DNA of 64,000 nt. Source: Tetracladium setigerum (Eukaryota; Ascomycota; Leotiomycetes; Helotiales). The position numbers were made by a program, and so were the translations under genes. The stretch is taken from the NCBI GenBank assembly GCA_031472005.1, contig PZJY01000001.1:3348001-3412000 (forward strand). The letters are read 5' to 3'. Under the pieces are notes generated by a model, which saw only the letters and a list, made by a program, of their open reading frames with translations, searched no databases and was not told the DNA's origin. This document shows, piece after piece, positions 1 through 11,200 of this stretch (position 1 is the first letter of the stretch; every line of letters starts with the position of its first letter).

Positions 1-109
1 TGACCTTCTTCAACAACTCAGCTTGCTCGAGACGTGCCTCCAACACTGATCGCAGGTTAGCATTCTCTTCCTTTTTGACAAGGTAGAGCCGGAGATGAGC
101 TTTCTTACT
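1..109 (-). CDS. PCNA: PCNA sliding clamp, 5' end only (start codon split by an intron)
   Basis: Sliding clamp for DNA polymerase delta/epsilon; a nuclear homotrimer. Only the first 15 codons lie in the window. On the minus strand a 63-nt intron (108..46) has donor GTAAGA, branch GCTAAC and acceptor CAG. Joining base 109 (A) to base 45 (TG...) makes an ATG followed by MLEARLEQAELLKKV, which matches the conserved PCNA N-terminus (family knowledge). The start codon therefore exists only after splicing, as A|TG. No ATG occurs in the roughly 130 nt of leader upstream. The only ATG inside the intron (63..61) opens a short reading frame that ends after 17 codons. The gene continues beyond position 1. 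Consensus MCB and SCB boxes lie about 100-130 bp upstream, as expected for an S-phase gene. I am confident in the identity; transcript evidence would confirm the junction. Confidence 0.85.
46..108 (-). other. Intron interrupting the PCNA start codon
   Basis: A 63-nt GT-AG intron on the minus strand: donor GTAAGA (108..103), branch GCTAAC near 58..53, acceptor CAG (48..46). It separates the A of the start codon (109) from TG (45,44). Its size and signals match the other introns in this window. Confidence 0.8.
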
Positions 110-209
110 CTTGTAGGTAGTATTGCAGGTTTGATTGAAGACGGTTGGGAAGAGAGGGCGATTTTGAAGTTCTGATGTTCGTGGTGGATTTTTGTTTGTG
201 AGGAGGGGA

Positions 210-215
210 ACGCGT
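210..215 (-). promoter_or_regulatory. MluI cell-cycle box (MCB, ACGCGT) in the PCNA promoter
   Basis: An exact palindromic ACGCGT lies about 100 bp upstream of the PCNA start-codon A. MBF-type factors (Mbp1/Swi6 in yeast) bind this box in S-phase genes, PCNA included. The match is seen in the sequence; regulation is inferred. Confidence 0.6.
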
Positions 216-232
216 AGATTTGGTTGTCGCGA

Positions 233-239
233 TTTCGCG
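233..239 (-). promoter_or_regulatory. SCB/E2F-like box (CGCGAAA) in the PCNA promoter
   Basis: Read on the PCNA strand this is CGCGAAA, a match to the yeast SCB consensus CRCGAAA and close to E2F sites. It lies 18 bp upstream of the MCB, and the pair suggests G1/S control. A 7-mer alone is weak evidence; the position strengthens it. Confidence 0.45.
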
Positions 240-296
240 TTGAGTGGAATCACGAGCAGCCAATCAGAGGCGCTTATCAAGCAGAGGGTATAAATC

Positions 297-553
297 CACC
301 AGTGGGTGACAGAATTCGTGCCGCACTTAAAACCACCAAAAGTTATATCTTTTGGCCTAAATGTTAATTATTTATTCCGAAAAAGTTTCTAGCGAGTAAG
401 AACTCTTATTTAAATAGATCGAATGCTTTTAAAGTAAAATTATAAGCGTTGTTATTGTATAAAGAGGATAGTAATTAATTAATACCCTCACTGAATTAGT
501 GTTCTGATTACATAACTTTCGGAGTGCGGCACGAATTCTGTCACCCACTGGTG
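297..553. mobile_element. MITE-like non-autonomous DNA element with perfect 31-bp terminal inverted repeats
   Basis: The left repeat 297-327 (starting CACCAGTGGGTGACAG) and right repeat 523-553 are perfect reverse complements over 31 bp. Both flanks carry AATC (293-296 and 554-557), consistent with a 4-bp target-site duplication. Just inside, CCAAAAGTTAT on the left and CCGAAAGTTAT on the right (read on the other strand) extend the symmetry imperfectly. The 195-bp interior is AT-rich and has no coding capacity. It sits about 190 bp upstream of the PCNA start, just beyond the cell-cycle boxes. Perfect repeats suggest a recent insertion. I cannot assign a superfamily: a 4-bp non-TTAA duplication does not fit Tc1/mariner (TA), hAT (8 bp) or piggyBac. 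Confidence 0.8.
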
Positions 554-557
554 AATC

Positions 558-3500
558 AGCTCTGAATTGACGAGACGAGCTAACAAGTTCACAATTTAAA
601 CATCTTCGTAACTCGTTTGTTTCCCACCGAGAGATAAATTCATTTCACTATTTTAAATTTGCGGTTCACTAAAAAGTTGGGTTGGAATGAAATGCTCATT
701 TTGTGTCCTGCCGTGTTTAGACCAAGCTTCTATATTTCACTGCAAGATTACTATAATCTTGATATCTAAATCTTCTACCTCTTGACATTATGTCTCGCTC
801 GAATTATACTTCTAGTTAACTTGTTTGTTTGACTTGCAATCCAGAAAGTGAGATTCTGTTGACATTGGAAGTCATAATCAAGCCTGCATGTACAGAAACA
901 CAGGAATCTTTATTGCGGGAGAAAAAAAGCTTCAGAGGGGGACATCGGCTACCGACATAAACAAATGCTGCATATCAAGGGGATATCCACTCCCAAAGCA
1001 AACTAGCTGTTCATAGAGGAAGTTGAAAAGATAAAATGTTTACTGCACGTGACTTCCGTAACCGAGTGTTTTGTTTTCATCTCAGTTGGGACTGAGAGAG
1101 CTTCTCAACTATGGGAGCGGTAGGCTGAGACACCAAAGAAATCCTAATTTTATGATGGATCATCTTTTTCTCCATTGCTTCTCGTTCTTACATCCGAAAT
1201 AGTGAAGGTTTTGATATCTGGGATTCGCTTGAGGACCAAGATCCAACAATAAAGTCCACTCCGGTTGAGCGCTTTCCTTTTGAACGCAAGGTCCGCATGC
1301 TTGCATCATATCTAAATTTATCTACTATGGTCATAGAGATACAAGTAGTTTGAAAAGTGTTAAATCGCTGAGAAGAATGTTCAGTTCCAGTCATGGCTAC
1401 TCATTTCACCAAAGAGTAAATGCAAACCAGTGTTTGGGGATCATGAACTCTGACCTCAAAAGACAGAATGACTCTTTTTCATTATTAGAGTTCTGTAGCA
1501 TACACAGATTCTTTATTTTCATCATCTTGGACGTCCCTGGTCAGAGGAACCTCTTTTCGAATACTTTCTCACAATGAACCTGGACCACAAACACCAGTTC
1601 CCCCCCCCCAATTACTTCAACAGACACCCGGCCTCAACAACTTCAGTTGAAATTGCAGTGACCAGAATCGAAAAATTCCGATCTCAAGAAAAAACAAACC
1701 ATGCCTTTTCATCCTATACTTTGTAGCAGCAGCCTCAAACTGGGTTAGTACTACCATGTTTGGTTGTTTCAGCAAGAGTCACATCGTTACTGTAAAAAAT
1801 ATCCCTCGAGACCAATTAAAAATAAAAATTCAATAATGGCTGACTAAACGCTATGATTATGTTTCGACATCGAGTTGCATGTGGTTGCTTCTACCTCGGG
1901 CCCTCGGCCGCTCGCTCTGTTCGAGTTTGCCCTTGACCTTGTCACCAGAGTGAAGGGTGGCTCAGCTAGTACCTGTCACAAGTCCCGAGTATCGCGGCAC
2001 AAATGGTTCTTTCGATGCAGCTGCCTGATGCAGGACACAAAGGTAACAGTCTTTGACCTTGATGATGACAGGAAGGTTTTGGGAAACAAACGGTAAGCGG
2101 GTGCCTAGGACCTAAGAAATGACTTCAAGCTAGAACGTACGCTCTCTGAGGCATGGTCTTGGATTACGATGCCTCCAATGAGTGCGTTACCTGGGATTGA
2201 TTGACCCCATTTTCTTGCATGTCTTAGAAAAAAGACGACTCTAATACCTTTCTCCAAAATTTCATCAATCCAGCACTAGTTTCTTGGCGCTCTCTGGCCT
2301 CAACAGCACATCAACTTTGTAAACTTCAAAGCTTCTCGGCGAAGAAAAGACCTGGAATAGTAACAAATTCATCCGACTGCTGAATTTTGTTTATCACACC
2401 CCGTTAAATCAATACGTCGCTCTCAAATCGGAGTGGGCCGCTTTTCGTGGCTCTCTCGAGTTTCGCACACTTCACACCCAACGCAAGCGAGGAGCTGTAG
2501 TCACATATACCCCCAGTATCTCATTGCGACCACTGTACCATAGTTTTGTCACAGACATTGTTTAATAATTCAATTTTTTCGGGATACTGGTTTGTAGCAA
2601 TAATTAAAACCTTTTGGTAGGATGTGACAGGTTTTTCTTTCGTTATAGTCTGCCTACCCAAGCCGTACATCCCGCTCATCCAACATTGAACCACACCCGA
2701 ATCGAAGATTAAAAAAGAGTTACCCAAATATCATTAGAATGGAATTGTTCCTCTACAAACCCAAGTACTGTAAACACTAGTGATTCAAAACAAAATAAAA
2801 GCAGAGATAAGATATCGTACGATCAAGTCCTTGCCTCGTCCAGTGCAAAGGCTTGCAGGGGAGAAGTTGAATGCAACATTGCATTTACCACGCGGCTGCA
2901 AGAAGATCATCACCTTGAGGGTCAGTTAGATCCGACAATTCGTACCAATGAGCACTAAATGGAGTCGCAGATCTCCCGAAATCTTTGATAATGGGAAAGA
3001 AACGAATGATCTGTCCCGCCTTCTTCGGCGTCCCCGAGATACTCTGCATACTGCAGTGTGACTGTGGGAGTTCCCAAGCAGTGGCGTTTCTTGCCCAGGA
3101 AATCTTTCAAATCAGAAATCTGTTGGAACTTGGAGGTGTTCGGTTCAGAATAATACTGTAGAACCAAAGAATGGTCTTGTTCCTAGCAGGTGGGCATGCA
3201 TCACTTCATAAAAAGGCACACTCGGCCATGTGAGGGATTTCTCTAAACCTGGATTCTACATAATCAGAAACATGAAGAATAGAAAAAACAACGTCATGAT
3301 GGCGGTTGAAGAGGGCACATTGAGTAAAGATAATTCCTGCCTTCGGGGCTCCGACGAAACCTGGCATGGGTGTGAAGATATTGGAAGCCAAACGTCTAGT
3401 TCATGTCAATTTGATATGAACGTGCTTATAAAATCCAAGCTAGGTAAGGAACGATATAGAACATTGCTCTAAGTTTGTCGGCACGTGCTCAAAACGTTGG

Positions 3501-6500
3501 TCCTGAAATTGTTTAATTGTTCTGTACTCAAATACCACGTGCGTATATACAAGTTATTTTTGCTTGTTATCAAGAACCCATCGCTGAACGCCCCACCACT
3601 TCAACACCAACCCCACGCCCATCCCGCAGAGATGGTAAAGTCTCGCCAGTCTATCTGTCGGACTTTCCCAAGAAACAGAATAACGGTTTCAGAAACGATG
3701 GTTTTGTCCCCGAATCTGAAAGCTTACGAGGCTCACAAGGTAGTGGAAACCAAACTAGATGCCTCTCAAACTTCAAATCCCATCTTCGGGACGAAAAACG
3801 ATGCAAATTCTTGAATATAAAACGCACTCGCGTCCAGGTCCCGTCCTTCCTAACCCTAGCAATTAAACTGCTGGTAACAACTTCAAGCCAAACCCTACCG
3901 TGAGCTTGGAAATTAAGCATAAAACGGGTTTTTAAAATGGAAGTCGTCAGCATGCATGCATTTTACTTCCTATTTGAGGCAATGTCACCCCCTGGATGGC
4001 TGATGGGGTCAATCACTCGTCTGGCCTATTGAAGTCAGGTACATATGTACCCTGCCGCCCCCAAATACCGTTGTGAAGTGCTTGGTACAGTAGGAGACTT
4101 CCTTGTTGATGGCATGGTGGACGACGCACAGATCTTGTAGATTTCGCAAGGTACAAGGAGAGGGGGAATTGGGAAAGGGAATTGGCTAAAATCGCAAATT
4201 GACAACAACAAAAACCCCGAAAACCCCATTTGGTCGGTTTGCTGGTTGGTCGATGCAAGTAGATACTGGCCAGCATCGAACAGAGCAAGAGTTCTCACGG
4301 CCGGAGGAGAGATCACTGTGTGATGAGCCGCTACTGCTACTGGTAGCGAACCCAATCCAGTAATTTGCACGATGTGTATCTTTCCCAGGACTCTCCCTAA
4401 AGTGTACAAAAAGCGAGCGATGCAATATCGAGAACACAAACTTCTGGACAGCGCAAAATCGATAAACGCAGGAAACATACTCTAAAAGCAGTAGATGGAA
4501 AACCTCATTCTCGGGCCCGAAGCTCGGCAAATTCGGATTTAAATTACCATAACACCAAGAGTCTTGTAACTTCGCGGCCTCGTCAAGTTCGTCCAAAGAT
4601 GCACTTGCACCAAGACGAGACACCCAGACAACAACAATAACCGGCCGCGTCCCAAGATATTTGATGTCAACAATCACAAGGGAAAGTCGAACCGAGCCTT
4701 CCTGAAAGCTCGCAACCCCAGCAAAAGGAAACAGTCGCAAATGCCGCAAAAACCGAGCCTCATCCCCCTTATTCCCGCGGCACAGCCAATCGCAAGACCA
4801 CAGCACCGATCAAGTTTGCAAAACAATCAGACTAACCAAATCGAGTCAGAAAATACAGTAAATTACCCCAATTTCGACAAATCAGGCAAATTACCTATTG
4901 AGGGGGAAAAAGGGTGCACGTGTGCCGCACGCCTGGGTGGTGTGGGTGTTGGTGTTGGGATTTTCTCAACTACCGCACGGGAAGGCGCAGTGTTTTGTGC
5001 TCGACATTCTCAGCCTCGATGCATGTTCCTCCCAAAAATAGACACAGAAGCACAACGACAATCGACACACTTTCTTAGCTCCAACCAGCTGTCAACATGT
5101 AGCAAAGATGCTTTTTTGTTTGTTTGTAAGGAATCAGCCCGAGAGTGTGTGTTTCATGTAATTTTGGAAAGAGGCATTTTCTTTGATTGATATTCTGATA
5201 GGTTGGGAAGTGGTTGGTTGGCCGTCTTTGGAGGCAGACAAACGGACGTGAAGAAGATGATCATCTGTCTTACGGCTGCTGGCGATGATGGTGGGACGAA
5301 CACGACAGGACGGGCACAACCCCAGGCGAGCGACTTCTGACGTACAATCATCGTATAATTACTGATTTATGTGATGAGAGATATCTTTAGCTTCCCAAGT
5401 CTCAGTTACAGCCTTCTTTAGCAAAATCAGCCTGATCTAAAAGCTAAACAAAGATGCAAGTTGTTGGTCGAGCTTTTATTAGCTTTCGTACTATTCTAAA
5501 GAATGATAATGAGCACCAAAATTACTCAAAGGATTTATTTTGGAATAATACACTTCTTCAAATTCATGACTATCATCCCGTTATTCAGCCTACCTTAGCT
5601 GATCACATTACCTTTTAAATCCGATCAGATCCTAGCTCCCGTCCCGCACCCAAAAACAACACACATTTACCTTTCTATTTCCGACGTGGCTGTGACCCTC
5701 TCTCGCCTCTCTCTCATGTCAGATTGGCTCTCTCCCCACCCTCACATACCAACCAGTTGGTAACAACAACACTGATGATCTGCACCTAAGAAACTATCCA
5801 CAAAGCTTCTTCTTCTTCTCCCCCCCCCTAGCCTATCACGCCGACAATCTGCCTTTCTTCGGAACTCTGTTGGCTTTGTTTATGATGCCCGCGAACAGTC
5901 GGTCGATGCTATCATTCGTTGGCCCCGATCGATCGAAGGCTGAAAAGGGAGAAAGAGGGTTCTCACTCACCAATGAGCCCAAAGTCAGCCTTGTCTTTGA
6001 AATGGGTGGATGGTTTTTGAATAATCTGTACAACCTGCTCGCGCATGTGCTGCAGCTTTGTTTGCTTTCTCCTCTGTTTTTTGTTTCCATGTTTCACTGG
6101 CGTGCAGCATGCAGTCGGAAGCTACAGTACCTACATACCTACACATCTGAATTCTGTTCTTTTTTGGGTGCGTGTGATTTGTTGGTAATTATAGTAGGGC
6201 ACAGATCCGGATGGAAGACAAAGCCTGATCGTGCATGTGTAAATTCCTGACCTCGTCATTATTCGCCTACTGCTCAGCTCGTTTTCCTTCACCAATAATA
6301 AGTCCTCGGAGATGAGTTTGCGTAGGCACACGGTGGTGCTATTCTTGTGTGTTCGTAATCTTTCATTCTTTTTTCTGCCTATCCTTTACCTGCTAATGAT
6401 GAATGCTGATGCTAAACGAAGGGTATAACGTAACCAAAAAAGGGAGAGAGGGAGCATGTCTTCTCTCTCTCTAAGAATTTTCCGTGTCATCTCATAAGCG

Positions 6501-6780
6501 AGTGAGTGATGTCTAAGCCATGAAACCATAATAAACACCAATGACCAATCCAAACAGCCGAAATAATGAAAGTCACACACTTGACTTGCCTGGTGGAGTT
6601 CCAACGCTTGGGTGTATAAATAACTCTTTCCGAAAAACACATGCCACGCCCCACTAACCAACCCAACCCAGCCCTACCAAAACTGCAAAACCATGCAGGC
6701 CACCGTTTCCCGAAATGGCGATCTTTTCTGAAATACCCGAGACACAGAAGCACAGGCCAAGGAATCACAATACCGTAGGC
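558..6780. other. 6.2-kb stretch without a recognisable gene
   Basis: Only short overlapping frames occur on both strands, with no domain-like protein, no consistent splice pattern and no tRNA or rRNA. The longest frame (4186-4806, minus, 206 codons) has low-complexity, non-protein-like composition. The left part presumably holds distal PCNA regulatory sequence. The 9-mer GTGCCGCAC from the element's inverted repeat recurs once at about 4921-4929, which I take as chance. Confidence 0.5.
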
Positions 6781-8204
6781 TTACGAATTCCTCCGTTGCT
6801 GTTGCTTACATTTCTCGTGTGCCATATGTCCATTTCTGGCTGTCGTTCTCGTGAATTCCGCTCCGCAGTGTGGGCAGGATGACTTAGTTGCTGCGCCAGA
6901 TTTCTCGCGCTGGTGGCGGAGGAGGTTGCTGAATGTGGAAAATTGACGGCCATTGCAACCGTGCTCCCAGCATTGTGGTTTGGGACGGCCTGGGAGGAGA
7001 CGGATGTGGTCACCCGATTCCAATTTAGCGGTGGTGCTAACTTGATGCAGAGGGTGATGTGGAGATGGGTGATGTTGGTACATTTGGTGGTCGGATGCAG
7101 AGGAAAGTGATTGTGTTCGTTGACTGTAGATTTTAATGAGATTATGATTGCCAAAAATCACTGGCTACGAGACTTACATGTATGTTTGTGATGGTAAAAT
7201 TGCTACTGGGTCTGAGTATGGCATTGAATATGCTGGAGTCGTGAAATCATTGGGCCCCATGGTGTAAACTGGAGCGTAGATATCAGGTTGCCCTCCATCG
7301 CTTCCCGTTTGTATCGGAAAGGGTGCAAGGAATGAAGCACTCGGCATTGCTGGAGAGGCTTGCGAGAGTAGTGGAGAAGGCGAGATGCTGCTTGTATATT
7401 CCGGGACTTGTCCTGGTACTAGATTTGGAGAACTATGTTGCGAGACAATGTAAGGGTTGCTCGTTGACCTGTCTCTTCGGATTCTGGTCTTGGAGTCTCG
7501 ACGTGCTGTATCTCGCTGCCTTTTGAGCTCTCTTTGTTCTGGGGTTAGGTTGCCTCGCGGCGGGCTCGAAGAAAGTGATCGAGCATATGCTGGCATCAGC
7601 TTTGGTTCTTCAAATGCCATCGTTGATGGAATTTGGAAGTACTGTTGATTGAGATTGACTTCAAAGTCTAGAAATATTAGTAACTCGACATCTGTCTCTA
7701 GATTACGTGTTGAGCTTACTTGGCCATGTGTACGATTGTCGCATGCTTTGAATACCAGCATCAAAATGGGAATCATACTGTTGGATTCCTACGGCGCTGT
7801 TGATCTTGTTAGCAGGATGTTCCTCACTTCCTCGGGTTTTGATTGCCTACCTCATATTGGCGGGAGGTATGTTGGAATGGAAAGACGAGTTTCGATCAGA
7901 AGGCTCCCCAGCGAAAGATTCTGCTGGATCAAGCCGAAGCAGAGGTGCAGAGCCTTGCGTTTCTCTAGTTTGATTGAACGTCCAGTCAAACTCGTTCTGA
8001 CCGAGAATGGAAACTGGCGCAGTCTGTCGAGGAACTGGAGCAGAAATGGAGGAAGGTGGCGAAGAAGCTCCTTGTTGATCTTGTATTTTGAAGGGGAGAT
8101 TAGTTGATGGGACAGAGTGAAGATGATTACTCGACGTGCTCAAGGGGGAATCTCTGTTGTTTATAGGCGGGATGTATGATGCGGAAGAGGGGTTCTGATT
8201 CTGG

Positions 8205-8239
<35 letters not shown>

Positions 8240-8299
8240 CGGTCCTGACCTGCACTGACGTGAGTCCCGACCATTCAGATCTATATAGAAAGAGTCCAT
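6781..8299 (-). CDS. C2H2 zinc-finger transcription factor with N-terminal poly-Asn
   Basis: Putative DNA-binding regulator; targets unknown. Four exons: 8299-7851, 7796-7720, 7667-7178 and 7123-6781. The three introns are 52-54 nt, and the sum is 1359 nt, giving 452 aa in one clean frame. The N-terminus is disordered with 12 consecutive Asn (about residues 21-32). A basic stretch beginning LTPEQRELKRQRDTARRD (about 216-243) resembles a bZIP basic region but has no following leucine zipper. The C-terminus carries two zinc-finger units: CWEHGC...LLRH (about 390-409, C-x4-C, with no clear second His) and CPHC...HMAHEKC (about 422-444, C-x2-C-x12-H with His/Cys ligands). The Ser/Pro-rich, Asn/Gln-rich layout is typical of fungal regulators. 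I recognise the architecture but no characterised orthologue. Confidence 0.8.
8204..8239. repeat. (GTT)12 trinucleotide microsatellite in coding sequence
   Basis: Twelve perfect GTT units on the plus strand encode the poly-Asn tract (AAC codons) of the C2H2 factor on the minus strand. A pure-codon tract is prone to length change in whole-codon steps. Confidence 0.9.
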
Positions 8300-11200
8300 G
8301 TGGAAGTCAAACTAGGACTGGAAAGTGCCGGTGGCTGAACGTACAAGATCTAAATCGGAAAGATACTCGAAATAGAAAAGGCCAACGGAGTAGGATTCGA
8401 GGAAACGCAGTGCTTATAAGCAACGTGGAGAAGGGACGTCAGAAACGGGATGTCTTGGACAGGTGTAAAAATGCTTAAATGACGGAGGAGAAGGGCTTGG
8501 AACAGTGGGAGGACAACAATCTGACAGCGAGCTATTTCGGATGTGCGGACAGAGAGGAAGAGAGGAAAGGAGATATAAGGGGAACTGGAAAGTCCGAATG
8601 TTTGTATTGTGTATTCAGATATCGGCAGACAGAAACGAAAGCATGATCCAGGAAAGAAACGAGGCTATATTGTAGACCAGCACCAAAGGGGGCTTGTCAG
8701 TTTATTAGTAGTAGTAGCAGTAGTGTAGTGTACAGTGGTGGGTAGTGGGTAAGTGAGTGGGGAGAGATTTATTAGTGGATGGTGGTCGAGGAAGATGGCC
8801 GAACTTGCTGTGCAGGGAGACAGACAGAGATCACACTTGCTTGTGCCTTGGCAACCGTTCTGGAAATCTGCACTGGCGAAGGATTCGAATCCCTGTCCAG
8901 TCGACAAGACAGCAGCCCCCTCGACGACATGGAAAGTGGAATGCTGCCGCAACAACCTGGTTCTCCTCTCCCGCTTGGGAACAAGGTACTCAGGCTCAGG
9001 GCAGTGTGCGGAGCGGACCACTGGGGAGGCACCACTGCTAAACTGGGGGCACTATTGGGGCAGTCTGGGAGACTACAGGACTTTGCTGGGATCGAGAATC
9101 GAGATGGATGAGTCGTCTCAGGGACACCTGGCGGACGACCTTCAGGGTCTAGTGTAACGGCAAGGCTCTCTCGCTCCTAAGCCAGGCATTTCTCATGCCG
9201 CTGTGCGACTCACCCACTCACAGGGCTGATGAGCTGGGACGACAGCCTTTAGCCCAGGACCACGCCGCAGAGAGACAGCAAAAATAGGAGCAGGTCGGGT
9301 GTGTGAAGGCCGAAATTGGTGGTGCCTTAGTGTGGTGGATGAAGAGGTGGGAATAATATGATTGAACAATCATCTATCTTGAACGATATTCAGTCGTACG
9401 GTACGGAGGGAGCACAGTACAGCATGGGAAAGAGAAGTAAGTTGTGGGAGCTGTGGATTTGCACGGCGCGTATAACATGGTCGCCGAAAACTAAGCCCAA
9501 CGAGAGAAATTACCCAAGCGACCCAATTAATTGAGATACATATTGGGACGGCGAGGAGTACAAAGATACCTGAGGCACGTAGGTACATAGGTACAGAGGT
9601 ACATAGGTACGTACACTAGACGGACAGAAAGAAGTCCTGCCTTTTCGGTGGAGTAAATTTGTATATTGTTATGTTCTAGATTTCTGAACCTCGGACAGAT
9701 GCCGATCATTCAAACAGTCAGTCAGGTTACCAGAGAACTCGTAGTTGTGAACCCTCTGTTGACCAAGCTTGTGGAGAGATATCATGCTGCTGCCTTTGAA
9801 GTATTGAATTGAAGAATTGAAGACTTGCAGACTTGAAGAATCGTCTGGAGGAGGACTCGTCCATCACCACTCCTTCATTTGTCACCACTTTCGATCACTG
9901 GGACGATGTTTATCTCGCTCGGCCTTTCGCGCACCCAAGATCTCAACTGTCTCGCTCCTAGCTTCCTCGCTTGTTGTTGTGGGCCACTATTTGTCCTCGT
10001 TGCTAGGGATAGCTCGCGCTTGATGCACTTTGATTTGCTCTTTTGACCTTAGCGATCGGATCTCTGGAGCGGAGTCCGTCACTTAACTCCTGACGCAATT
10101 ATCAGGAGAGCCGGGTCGTTGTCGCAAACAATAACATCAACCTCTGCATTTGAGCTGGTACAGTATGTTGCCAATTCGAAACTTACGACAGCTGCCAACG
10201 TTAGGCAAGATTGTCCTGTCCTCTTCCTCCATCTGGCAGTATCAATCAAGCTGGCTTGGTGAGATAGTTCTCACAATACACCAGGTCAATAAATCCCATC
10301 TTGGCCCGACCGACATATCATCGTAATTTTTTTGCACCGGTACTGTACGGCCAGGGCAACACCACTACTAGCGCCAAAAATAACTTGCTCCTCTTTCTGA
10401 GAGGTCCATTATTATTTTCCTTCGATTTTCGGGGAATGTTCCGTCCTTCTGTAATCGTAAAATTGCTGTGGATTTCCACGTGTCCGTCCACTTACTGCCC
10501 ACTTCTCGCATCTCGCATAGAATCTATACTTTATTACCATGGAAATAATTAACAGTACGAGTAGCAAAGACCCAAGGATGACTTTTCAATTACAAACTTT
10601 AGTTGTTTCGTGAGTATACTCCCTACGTACCTCGATGGTCTGTACTTCTTTTGCTACCTTGATGGCCATCAGTGAAACCCGTTGAGGGAATTTGTGAAAC
10701 TTTGAGCATTCGTCAACAACGAAGGAAGGGTTGAACAACAACATAATCGCGACTGCCTTAATACCAAGGTGGCAACAAGATTATTTCCAAGTGCAGAGGA
10801 GGCTCGTAACGTTACAAACCCACTTCCTTGGATTGTTTAAGATGTTAACCAGTACGGAATAGACAGCTAACCACCCTGTCGCTTTCACTCACTTCTCTTA
10901 TTAAAAACGACTGAACTTGAAATTCCTTGCGGGGACAACACTCAAGCAGTCTCGACTCTTCTAGGATATGGTCTTGCTAGACTCAACATGGTCAAAATTC
11001 GAGATGATATCACAGAATCCCTATCGGCAAAATCGTCCAAACACCAATGAAAAGGCAAGGGGTTCCCTGCTTCTCGTTACGACACTCCCAAACAGTATCT
11101 TCCCCGCCAAAAATCGACGTCCCAAGTACTGCCCTAAAAGTTTTGAAAAAGCGGGACCTTCTCTGAGATATCCACCCGAATACGGCCGTATACGGATCTG

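Noticed and set aside
4186..4806. 206-codon minus-strand ORF
   Set aside because: No family likeness, overlapped by other frames, and composition unlike the real genes here.
4921..4929. Second copy of the inverted-repeat element
   Set aside because: Only a 9-mer matches; neither the rest of the repeat nor a partner is present.
8879..8905. tRNA T-arm-like GGATTCGAATCC
   Set aside because: It is a palindrome by itself; no D-arm, anticodon arm or acceptor stem fits around it on either strand.
8753..9157. 134-codon plus-strand ORF with several overlapping frames
   Set aside because: Open in several frames and both strands at once, which reflects GC-rich non-coding DNA rather than coding constraint.
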